Positions 1-9,600 of a DNA stretch of 18,196 nucleotides are shown here, piece by piece. The stretch comes from Asparagopsis taxiformis (lineage: Eukaryota > Rhodophyta > Florideophyceae > Bonnemaisoniales > Bonnemaisoniaceae). Both the position numbers and the translations under genes were made by a program. The stretch covers positions 1 to 18,196 of the forward strand of contig JALQPE010001130.1 in assembly GCA_030407315.1 (NCBI GenBank). The letters are read 5' to 3'. How positions within the stretch are numbered: position 1 is the first letter of the stretch; each line of letters opens with the position of its first letter. The notes beneath the pieces were generated by a model. It made no database searches. It worked only from the letters and a program-made list of their open reading frames with translations, and was not told where the DNA came from.

Positions 1-256
1 CGCCGAGCATTCCCAGCTTTATCGCCGCCGCCTGCAGGTCACTGTCGAGCGCATTAATTTGCGCAGCCAGCGCCCGACGCGGCGTAATAGCCACATGCCC
101 AACCGTAAAACTATTTTGCGCAGTTAATGCCGTAACCACTGAACAGCCGTGCACGCCAAAATCGTGAAAGCTGGCCAAGTCCGCCTGAATACCGGCTCCG
201 CCGCCGGAATCTGAGCCGGCAATCGTCCATGCAATGGGCTTTGAATGACTCGCCAT
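1..256 (-). CDS. thiD: Hydroxymethylpyrimidine/phosphomethylpyrimidine kinase (ThiD), 5' part only
   Basis: ThiD phosphorylates HMP and then HMP-P to HMP-PP, the pyrimidine half of thiamine, in the cytoplasm. The visible ~85 residues begin at ATG 256 and read without a break to the window edge. Residues ~9-25 (AWTIAGSDSGGGAGIQADL) are the ribokinase-fold substrate-binding signature of ThiD, followed by the FHDFGVHGCSVVTALTAQN segment typical of the family. The full protein is about 250-270 aa, so two thirds lies outside the window; a ThiD-ThiE fusion cannot be excluded. The start lies 36 bp after the stop of the GST gene, so it is probably the last visible gene of the thiC operon. Family assignment is secure from the N-terminal motif. 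Confidence 0.93.
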   Translation of the reverse strand, partial: MASHSKPIAWTIAGSDSGGGAGIQADLASFHDFGVHGCSVVTALTAQNSFTVGHVAITPRRALAAQINALDSDLQAAAIKLGMLG

Positions 257-292
257 AAGGCCTTTTTACCTCTGATTAACCGTAGGGTTTCC

Positions 293-931
293 CTACTCTG
301 GACGAAATATGGCTTCGGCCTTGAGCCACATCGGCCGGTCACGCAGGCGCAATAGGTACGCCTGAATATTGGCGTAGGGGCCAAGCACATCGCCGCCCGC
401 CGGCCCCGGAATCAACGGCGAATCGAGCATCATCAACGGAAAGGCGACCATAATATCGGCAGCGCTAAATTCACCGGCAATGTACTCCCGGTTCGCCAGC
501 ACCCCCCTCCATATACCCTAGTACCGTCTCAAATTCGCCGTGCACAAAGCTATTGTAGGCGGGGTTATCCACGCCACTCATGCCGGCGATCATATTCATC
601 ATCACCGGCGTCATCAGCGTTGACTCGGCCGCATGAAGCCAGTGCAGATACTCAATATATTCCGGTGTCCCGGCGGCCGGCCGCAGGCGACCCTCGCCAT
701 ACTTGTCGAGCAAATATTCCACAATGGCGCCGGATTCCGGGATCACCAAGCCATCATCTTCAATGACCGGCGCTTTCCCCATCGGGCTGACCTCCCAAAG
801 CGAGGGTGGCGAGCGGAATGTCTCTGGGTAGCGCGATCGTGCTTAACCAAGCGGTATTCAAGACTGAGCTCCTCCGCCAACCAGATAATCCGGTCGGAGC
901 GAGAGAGACCAAGATGATGGATCGTTAACAT
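293..931 (-). CDS. Glutathione S-transferase family protein (two frameshifts)
   Basis: A cytosolic GST-like protein of about 212 aa. From ATG 931 (AGGA 7 nt upstream) it opens with MLTIHHLGLSRSDRIIWLAE, the N-terminal thioredoxin-fold strand and helix with the Ser/Arg motif seen in bacterial GSTs. It continues in a second frame with SPMGKAPVIEDDGLVIPESG (cis-Pro and the glutathione-binding E-S pair) and in a third frame with the C-terminal helical domain (EYIAGEFSAADIMVAFPLMM, the conserved N-capping S-A-A-D motif). Frameshifts map near 838-842 and to a run of six C at 502-507; five C would join the last two frames exactly. It lies 69 bp after thiG and 36 bp before thiD and so appears co-transcribed with thiamine genes, although no thiamine role is known for this family. 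The substrate cannot be predicted. Confidence 0.88.
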
Positions 932-1000
932 GAAGCCTTCCTATGCTGAAATGGATTGGGGCGCGACACCCCGCCTACCACTGATAATAGCAGTGCTTTG

Positions 1001-1833
1001 CTATCGGTACCGGCCGCGCGCCGCGACGATGATTATTGGTGCCAAACACGGCATACCGAGCGTCGGTGTCGACGGCGAGGCGGTTTGCCGAGCTGGCATC
1101 GCACCTGCGCGATACGCCTTGCGGCCCGCAGAGAGTGCATCGCGAAACGCCTCGGCCATGATGACCGGCTGACTGGCCTGGGCAACCGCGGTATTGAGCA
1201 GTATGCCGTCGTATCCGAGCTCCATTGCCTGTACGGCATGAGACGGTTTACCGATGCCTGCATCCACGATCAACGGCAGCGACGGCAAGCGCTCACGAAT
1301 GGTTTGTCAGTTGTAGGGGTTCATTAGCCCCCTACCCGTACCAATAGGGGAGCCCCAGGGCATCAGCACCTCACAGCCGGCATCGCGCAGACGCTGACAT
1401 ACAACTAGGTCGTCAGTGCAATACGGGAAGACCTTAAAGCCCATCTTGCTCAATTGCTGGGCCGCTTCGATGGTGGCTATTGGATCCGGCTGCAAATTGT
1501 AGTCGTCGCCAACAACTTCCAACTTCAACCAGTCCGTCTCAAAAAGCTCGCGGCTCATTTGCGCGAGCGTCACCGCCTCTTTCACGGTGTGACAGCCGGC
1601 TGTGTTCGGCAACAGGGTTTTCCCAAGGCTTTTAATTTGCTGCTGCAAAATGCCTCGCCACCGGCCTTGTTCAGGCGACTGGCGGCGCGACCGACGGTAA
1701 TAATTTCGGCGCCCGAGGCCAAAATAGCCTCGCACATCACCTGCGGTGACGGGTACAGCGCACTCCCTATCAACAGGCGACTGGTAAACGACTTACCGTA
1801 GAGGCTCCACGAGTCCTGCCGATCTACAGACAT
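1001..1833 (-). CDS. thiG: Thiazole synthase ThiG (frameshift plus an in-frame TGA)
   Basis: ThiG condenses 1-deoxy-D-xylulose 5-phosphate, dehydroglycine and the sulfur on ThiS thiocarboxylate into the thiazole phosphate. ATG 1833 is preceded by a GAGGAA Shine-Dalgarno. The N-terminus reads [20 protein letters not shown], with the ASGAEIITV strand. After a frameshift near 1620-1650 follow [37 protein letters not shown] (includes the Lys that forms the imine with DXP) and [18 protein letters not shown]. At 1307-1309 a TGA interrupts the same frame, after which [20 protein letters not shown] and the phosphate-binding [14 protein letters not shown] segment continue. The C-terminal ASPSTPTLG tail is typical. 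Total ~277 codons, slightly longer than the usual ~255-265. It starts 32 bp after thiS. The stop is probably a sequence error. Confidence 0.93.
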
Positions 1834-1865
1834 GCTTTATTCCTCAATTTTCGAGCACACGAGCG

Positions 1866-2068
1866 CTAGCCACCTTGCACGGGGGCCAGCACGTCTAGCT
1901 GATCGCCATCGCGCAAGCGGTGCTCGCATAGCGTGAACGCGGCACAAAAATCACCGTTTACGGCAACCGCAACCTTGCACTTTCAAAGCCCCATTCTTGA
2001 AGCAGCGCCGCCAGGGACTTCTGCTTGTCGCACTGTTTCTGCTGATTGTTCACACTGACGGCGATCAT
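1866..2068 (-). CDS. thiS: Sulfur-carrier protein ThiS (one-base deletion)
   Basis: ThiS is a small ubiquitin-fold protein whose C-terminal Gly-Gly is adenylated and thiocarboxylated to donate sulfur to ThiG. It is too short and too broken to appear as one open frame. From ATG 2068 it reads MIAVSVNNQQKQCDKQKSLA and on to ...LLQEWGFESA. A missing base near 1973-1976 shifts the frame, and the next frame gives VAVAVNGDFCAAFTLCEHRL, then RDGDQLDVLAPVQGG and a TAG at 1866. The family landmarks are all there: the VAVAVNG core, the L-x-DGD-x-L-D-V/I-L motif and the terminal GG. Reconstructed length is 67 aa, normal for ThiS. It sits between thiO and thiG, as in many proteobacterial thi operons. Confidence 0.93.
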
Positions 2069-2097
2069 GACGCTCGACCCGTTCACACATACCTTGA

Positions 2098-3139
2098 TCA
2101 AATTTTTCCAATGCCTGCTCCACGACATGAGGACTGAGCAGGTAGCCGTGACGATAGAGGCCGTTCACTACCAAATGGCCCGGTTCAGCCATGACCACCG
2201 GTAAGTTGTTTGGCATCGCCGGCCGGCAATGCGACCAGGCATGCTCTACCTCCGCTTCCGCAAAACCACTGTGCAAGCTGTACAACGCCGACAGTAGCTC
2301 CAGATGCACTGCGCACTGTCACCGGCGCCATCGACTCGCTCTCGATCTCCGTGGCACCAATCACATAGCGATTATCCGGCCGTGGCGCGATGTAGAGCTT
2401 GTAGCGCGGGTGCATCAAGCGCACTGGGCGCTGTAAGTTCACTCTGGCGCATGCAGCCACAATACCTCACCGCGCACGCCCCGCAGCCCCGCCAATTGTC
2501 CCTTGGCACCAATCCCACGGCAGTCGACGACGCAATCAAAATCTTGCCAGCGGCCCTGCGCATACAGACGCCCCGGCTCAATGTCAGTAACGTCGACATG
2601 CTCGTGCCACTGGCCTGAAAGATCGGCGATGGCGCGATCGAGAGCACGAAGTAGCGCGCTGTTATCGAGGTAGCCCTCGTGAAGCAGGAACAAACCGTTG
2701 CGATAACGACCCGCTAACTCCGGCTCCAGTTCCGCGAGGCGCGCCGCAGAAAGTTGCTCAACATCGGCTAATGATCTGGCACGACCGCCTGCAACTGCTG
2801 GAGAAAATGCGCCAGTGTGGACTGGTCCAGTTCGTGCGCAACGACAACACTGCCATCAACGCGGCATGTGATATCCACGCCGGTTGCTTCGCCCAGCTCA
2901 GCAATGTGCTGTGGCCACCACGCGAGAGCGCGCATGCCCCAGTCGAAAACCTGACGCTCGGCGCTCGCCACTTCCGTGTACGGCGCCAGCATCGACGCGG
3001 CGATACGCGCCGCGCTCTGCTCGGCAGCGCGACTGCCGCGTTCAAAGATACAGAGCCGGTGCCCACGCTGCAGCAACTTCCAGGCGAGCAAGCGTCCCAG
3101 CAAACCGCCACCAACAACGGCAATAGATATTGCGCTCAT
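2098..3139 (-). CDS. thiO: Glycine oxidase ThiO, FAD-dependent (several frameshifts)
   Basis: ThiO oxidises glycine to dehydroglycine, the C-N donor for ThiG, using FAD and oxygen. From ATG 3139, 6 bp after thiC, it opens with the Rossmann dinucleotide motif SIAVVGGGLLGRLLAWKL and the acidic strand end LCIFERGS, then AASMLAPYTE, the FAD-contact segment of the DAO superfamily. Later frames give RNGLFLLHEGYLDNSALLRA, VVDCRGIGAKGQLAGLRGVR, YIAPRPDNRYVIGATEIE and the C-terminal HCRPAMPNNLPVV and VNGLYRHGYLLSP motifs. Breaks map near 2770, 2440 and 2310. The 3' end is uncertain: the literal frame runs to a stop at 1983, overlapping thiS by 86 bp. One extra A in the A5 run near 2103 would instead stop at 2098, leaving a 29-bp gap and ~347 aa, the usual size; I chose that. 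Confidence 0.92.
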
Positions 3140-3145
3140 GCGCGC

Positions 3146-5030
<1,885 letters not shown>

Positions 5031-5111
5031 TATTCCCCCCGCGCACGTAGGCGCTCAGTGTTGTAAACACAGGGAGCAGATCGTCAGTAGAGACGGAATA
5101 TGACTGAGGCG

Positions 5112-5214
5112 ACCTTGTTCCCTACGCTGGCATTATCCAGATCAGGTGCAACGGGACTCGCTATGCGATCTCAGCCCTGGCCGATTTTGGCCGTGACGGG
5201 CGCCCCGACAGAGT
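5112..5214 (-). promoter_or_regulatory. TPP riboswitch (THI element) upstream of thiC
   Basis: The minus strand carries the two invariant TPP-aptamer blocks. One is CTGAGATC at 5167-5174, in the pyrimidine-sensing arm. The other is the pyrophosphate arm, ACCTGATCTGGATAATGCC followed by AGCGTAGGGAA, at 5118-5147. The 5' block GTCGGGGCGCC lies at 5201-5212. Spacing and order match the consensus. The aptamer ends about 80 nt before the thiC start, and that stretch contains a GTGTT-TAC-AACAC hairpin and the G-rich ribosome site. There is no U-tract terminator between aptamer and ATG, so control is probably at translation, as for several gammaproteobacterial thi leaders (inference). Confidence 0.96.
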
Positions 5215-5219
5215 TTGTC

Positions 5220-5248
5220 AGTGTAGGGTGGGGGCAAGGCAATGGCAA
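5220..5248 (-). promoter_or_regulatory. Probable sigma70 promoter of the thiC operon
   Basis: On the minus strand TTGCCA (5248-5243) and TACACT (5225-5220) are separated by exactly 17 bp. The predicted start, about 7 nt further on near 5212-5214, falls right at the 5' edge of the TPP aptamer, which is where it should be. The promoter lies between the DUF6447 terminator and the riboswitch, so the thi operon has its own start. Confidence 0.7.
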
Positions 5249-5285
5249 GAGGCAAGCGGCTTGGCGCCCCACGAACAACGAGCCA

Positions 5286-5313
5286 TAAAAAAGCCGCTAC
5301 AGCGGCTTTTTTT
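5286..5313 (-). terminator. Rho-independent terminator after the DUF6447 gene
   Basis: Perfect stem AAGCCGCT/AGCGGCTT (5291-5298 with 5301-5308) with a two-base loop, flanked by A and T runs that extend pairing to 12 bp. On the minus strand the hairpin is followed by TTTTTT, 20 bp after the stop at 5333. The symmetric A/T runs make it usable from either direction. It isolates the small-gene block from the thi operon. Confidence 0.9.
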
Positions 5314-5332
5314 ACTCGGCTTACACAAGCGA

Positions 5333-5536
5333 TTATTGATTCACTTTTGGCAGGGCTTCTGACAATGCGCGAGCATAGGCATTGCGGGCTGTTTGCAGTA
5401 CAGCCAAATCCTGTTGAGTTGTCGCGATCTTTTGATCGGCCACTCGCACATTCATAAGCTGATTTTTGGCTTCACTACTCAGTGATTCCAAGTCGTATTC
5501 TTTTCCATCAATGGTAATGGTTTGAGCTTGCGTCAT
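5333..5536 (-). CDS. DUF6447-type small protein (67 aa)
   Basis: An intact 67-aa protein, one of the few unbroken genes here. ATG 5536 has AAGGAAT 9-10 nt upstream. It begins MTQAQTITIDGKEYDLESLS, a short beta-hairpin-like opening (TITIDGKEYDL), then a long polar helical stretch rich in A, Q, L and N (SEAKNQLMNVRVADQKIATT), with no signal peptide and no membrane segment. The sequence resembles the small DUF6447 family as I remember it; no function is known to me. The ITIDGKEYDLESLS opening recalls small proteins found beside type I secretion or adhesin loci, but that association is recalled and not tested. It lies about 1.1 kb downstream of the RTX gene and ends at a strong terminator. Confidence 0.8.
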   Translation of the reverse strand: MTQAQTITIDGKEYDLESLSSEAKNQLMNVRVADQKIATTQQDLAVLQTARNAYARALSEALPKVNQ

Positions 5537-5779
5537 GATTAAAATTCCTTTTTTACTGTTTACAATCCGTTGTTACCTACAAGCACCTCATTAGTCGTAT
5601 TTAAAAAAACCATTGAGACACTTTCCAGCACGTTTAAAACGCGCTTCCAAGTAAACTGCTGCTTATTAATTTATAGCAAAGCACTAATACTTTGACGCAA
5701 CAAATTTACCAGCTTTAAGGCATTGCCTCAATGCTACGATTAAGTAAGATTCGTCATCGCAAATCTATACCGACATCTC
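5537..5779 (-). other. AT-rich intergenic region upstream of the DUF6447 gene
   Basis: 243 bp without a supportable gene. It presumably holds the promoter of the 67-aa gene; a TATAAA-like -10 lies near 5675-5680 on the minus strand, but I find no well-spaced -35 (TTGCGT would be 19 bp away). A small perfect hairpin, GCATTG-AGG-CAATGC, sits at 5720-5734, about 45 bp after the stop of the upstream gene; it lacks a U-run, so I do not call it a terminator. Confidence 0.4.
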
Positions 5780-6351
5780 TTACCTCTGCGACGCCAGCAT
5801 TTCGTTGTACAGGCGATCTCTATAGTCTCTAACCTGCTGATCAACCCTCATGCGGTCTTGTAATTCGCGAGCGGCGACCTGCTCCCGCAATTCTATGCGC
5901 TCTAAACTGGTAACCGTCCCAGACGAAATTTGCCTGGCCATTTCGCTTTCCCTGGCCAAGCTCCGCTGCCATAAATCATTGCGCAACTCATCAGCATATT
6001 GAGACACGGCGCGACCGAGTTGCTCCGGCGTTCGCACCACCATCCTGCCATCCTCTTCATCCTTTGCATCTAGCGCTATTCGTGAACGCCCATACTCAAG
6101 GCGCAGCTCGACAGCGGCGCGGTGAAAATCACTATTTACAGCATCTTCTCGCTGCCACGAGTCTTTACTCACCTCCAAAGCATTCCCGGACGATTTTACG
6201 GAGGAGTGTATTGCTGCTAATTCTGCGGTGCGCTTTTCATTCAATTCTTCAATAACGACGCATAACTATCAGAGAGCTCCTCCCTATTCGTTGACTGCGT
6301 AAACAGCTCATAAAAATGACGGCTATTATCCTGCCCATAGGGAATTATCAT
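5780..6351 (-). CDS. Unrecognised polar, probably helical protein (~190 aa, one frameshift)
   Basis: I do not recognise this family. Taken literally, the longest frame starts at 6244, but that ATG lacks a good ribosome site. A better start is ATG 6351, with GGAG 7 nt upstream. It reads MIIPYGQDNSRHFYELFTQS and on to ...EELSDSYASLLK, then stops at a TGA overlapping the 6244 start. A one-base slip near 6245-6250 would join it to NEKRTAELAAIHSSVKSSGN and the remaining C-terminal 150 residues. The joined protein has about 190 aa, is rich in E, R, Q, A and S, and has no signal peptide or membrane span. The run RIELREQVAARELQDRMRVD suggests long helices or a coiled coil. It lies alone between the RTX terminator (6532) and the DUF6447 gene. 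Function unknown; an accessory role for the RTX protein is only a guess from position. Confidence 0.72.
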
Positions 6352-6531
6352 TTTTTAACTCCACGGATTTCTCTAGATATTTCCAACAACCATTACTTGG
6401 CAACCAACTAAAAAGCAATCTTCATGCCCACAGACCAGGACCTTAAAAGCCAGCGATAACAGCGAGTTAAAGTTTTTATAGCGGAGCCCTATATTAATAA
6501 TCCGGCAATCTTTAGCCTTTATCGCTCCCAT
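6352..6531 (-). promoter_or_regulatory. Intergenic region with possible promoter of the ~190-aa gene
   Basis: Because a strong terminator ends at 6532, the gene starting at 6351 probably has its own promoter here. TTGCCA and TATCTA, 18 bp apart on the minus strand (about 6397 to 6368), are the best match I find, which would give a leader of only about 10-20 nt. A second AT-rich TATAAA box lies near 6480 without a convincing -35. Both are weak. Confidence 0.3.
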
Positions 6532-6556
6532 AAAAAAACCCGGCCGAAGCCGGGTT
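6532..6556 (-). terminator. Strong rho-independent terminator after the RTX gene
   Basis: Minus-strand hairpin AACCCGGC-TTCG-GCCGGGTT (6556-6537), an 8-bp stem closed by a stable UUCG-type loop and followed by seven T. A second perfect hairpin, TCAGCGC/GCGCTGA (6563-6569 with 6579-6585), lies between the stop codon at 6601 and this terminator, giving a tandem stem-loop 3' end. Confidence 0.95.
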
Positions 6557-6600
6557 CTCGCGTCAGCGCCGACAAGCAGCGCTGAGAGGTGTAGTCGGAA

Positions 6601-9600
6601 TTAACCGATTTCGATAACGCCAACAGTACCTGTGCCCACAGCCTCGATACCGTATAGGCACCTACCAGCTCAACAACTGTGTCGGTCGCGCCATCCTGGA
6701 ATACGAAGGTGCTATCAACAGCGGTGATTGCACCGTCGCCATTGGCATCGTACTGGAAGGCAACCGTTTCGTTGCTGCCATTCAAGTTAGCTGCCAGGTA
6801 AGACAGGGCATCAGTCAAGCTGAGCTGACCTGCGCCTGTGCCAACCATGTCGGCACCACCAACGAAGGCGTTGTGATTGCTGAACGTCACAAGGCCGTCA
6901 GCACCAACTTGGTGAGCTCTAACTGCCCCGGCATCTATACCATCAGTAACACCAACTGGAGCAGTAATCAGGGTTGAAGCCAAATCAAGCACGTCACCAC
7001 CGACTACATTCGCACCAGCTGCAGTGCCAAGGACGGACGCCAAAGACGTATCGAAACCAACAACCACATCCCAGGCAGAAGCCGTAGACTCACCGTCTGC
7101 AATCACGATGCTATCGATCATTCCATCGGAGTGGAGTCATCTTGCATCACATACTTATCTGCTCCGATACCTCCATTAAAAGTATCATTACCATCGCTCC
7201 CAACAGCAGCATCGTTACCGGCACCGCCATTGAACGCCAAGCCATCGGTATTAGCACTTGAGCCATTCCACATGGCAACGTCGTTGCCAACACCGCCATT
7301 AAAGGTATAGTTGCCCGCCGTCTGGTAGATAGACAGATCCGCGTTTGCAGTAGTGGTATTGGCATCAACTTCAGCCAGCTTACCGTCGAGCACCGCAGAG
7401 GCGGTCTGCAAGTTGTCACCAGTCCAGCGTACGCTCAGGTTTGAGCCGTCGCCGACTGCCAGCATTTGGTCAGTGGTTACACCGGCACCAGCGGTGTGAA
7501 GCTTGACGCTGGTTACACCGCCACCCAATGCAACGGTAGTTGTTGCCAAGGTCGCGTTGATGCCCGTGCCGTTGTTATCAACCACGCTATCAATACCAGT
7601 ACCTACGTCGTAGGTATCGTTACCGTCTTTCGCTTGGATAGTATCGTTACCAGCACCGGTGTTAATGACGTTGTTGCCGCGGTCACCTGCCACCATGTCC
7701 CAACCACTGCCAGTTGTGATGCGGTCCGACTGCGCAGAGCCTGGATCATATTGTCGCCATTACGGCCACGATTTTGATGCTGTTACCGGCCGAGCCAAGC
7801 GCATCAAAGTTGTTGTCACCATTGCCCAGCGAAACAGTGGCGTTATTGCCCAAGGAAATAACACGTGCAGTAACATCACCACCCACAGCTGTTGAATCAA
7901 AGCTGTTCAGTGAGTTGTTAAGCGGTGCACCCGATACCACGCCCAGGTTGACGTCACCTTGAGCACTCACACTCAAAGAGGCCATATCTTTCGCGTAGAT
8001 ATTGTTGATGGTCGTCATGGTGAATTAAAAGCACTGATTGCGCTTTCTACATCTTCATCGGCAACCTTGATATCCATGGCGGTCACGCCGTGAGCAGTCA
8101 GCTGACCGAGTGTATAGCTGCGAGCACCAGTATCAACGAAGTCTAAAGCGGAGTTGATATTTACCGTCAGAGCATTGGCGCTGTTGTTTTGCAACGTTAC
8201 ACCGTTGAAGGTCGCGTTGAACACCTCGTACTGTCAAACAAGTCATTGGGGTTGTTATTGCCATCAAAGGTATCCAAATCGGCAGAGAAGTTAAGCTCTG
8301 TCAGTTTGGTGTCCGTCAAAGTAATAACATCCGTCGTTTGTACGCCAGGAACATTGAATGGCTCGGGTGTCAGAGGGGATGCATCTGCACCACCATCAGC
8401 AGCGATATCCGCCAAGATAACCAAGTTATCAACATCGCATTGGCCATGCCGAGCGTAACATTCTCGTTGGCAATAATATGCAGATTCTCAATACCTGTCA
8501 GAGACAGGTCACTGTCTTTACTAAAGGCAGCGCGGACTGTGTCATTACCACCCGCATCACTGATTTTGTCACCACCGGTAAAGTCGTCGATATTCATAAA
8601 GGTCAGAATATCGTCACCAGAGCCCAGGCGAATGTCCTGGTCCACAGTAGTGATAGCGCGACATTATCACCCACGGTCAGGCGAAGGTCGCTCTTCTGAG
8701 CAGACGCCTCAATAACCTTGGCAACAAGGGGGTTGGCTACGGTGTATGTCTGACCCGCAACACCACCATCTAAAGTGATTGTACCGGTGTGCTCTTGCGC
8801 CTTAGTCAGCGTTACCGTGTTGCTCTCAGTATCGTTGTCGTGAATGGTTACATTCTCAACACGACCGTCCTGCAGATCACTGTCATATCAAGGTTATCGC
8901 CGTCAAAGTTCAGTGTGTAGTTGAACACAGGCTGTGTATTCAAGTCATTTTCAACCGTGATTGCGATGGTGTTAGTGCCCGTTGCATCTTTTAGCAAAGC
9001 ATTAACAGTTGGCGCACCGGTAAAGCTTGCACCATGACGCAGAGTTAAGGCGTTCTCCGCCAGGTTTGCGTTCAGATCCATGAGGTTGAACACCCCACCA
9101 ACCGAAGCCCTGCTCATCACGCATCAACACACTGCTCAAGCTGGCATCGAATGCATCGAAGTCAACAGTGTGAGCACCACCCTGTTGGCGCAGCTCAAGG
9201 TTTGGATATTGCTGATAGAAGCGTTACCAGCAATATTATTGGTAGTCCACAACGTGTTGCTACCTGCACCACCATCAATCACATCGCGGTTTGAAGGCGT
9301 TGTTGCCGCTACGGCAGCGCTAGTGTAGAAAGTATCATCTCCTGCTCCACCTTTAACGACGCCATGTACAGTTGCCCCGGAGTTAGACGGATCGGCAAAA
9401 CCACCCAGTGAGCTGCTGATATCGATATTCATATCGCCGGCAAAGGCAGTACCATCAAGGTTCCGCAGCCCGACCGCAGCAGGATTGTTGATACCGGGAG
9501 CGCCCAGAGACATGTACTCAGTTGACGTAACTGGCTGAATAGGTGTAAGGGTAACAATATCCAGATTGCCGCTACCCGTTACAATCAATGACTCCATTTC

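Noticed and set aside
1307..1309. TGA in thiG as selenocysteine or a reassigned codon
   Set aside because: ThiG has no selenocysteine members known to me, no SECIS-like element was apparent, and TGA serves as a normal stop in other genes here (for example pgpA at 17764). Sequence error is simpler.
5720..5734. GCATTG-AGG-CAATGC hairpin as a terminator
   Set aside because: Short stem and no following U-run on either strand.
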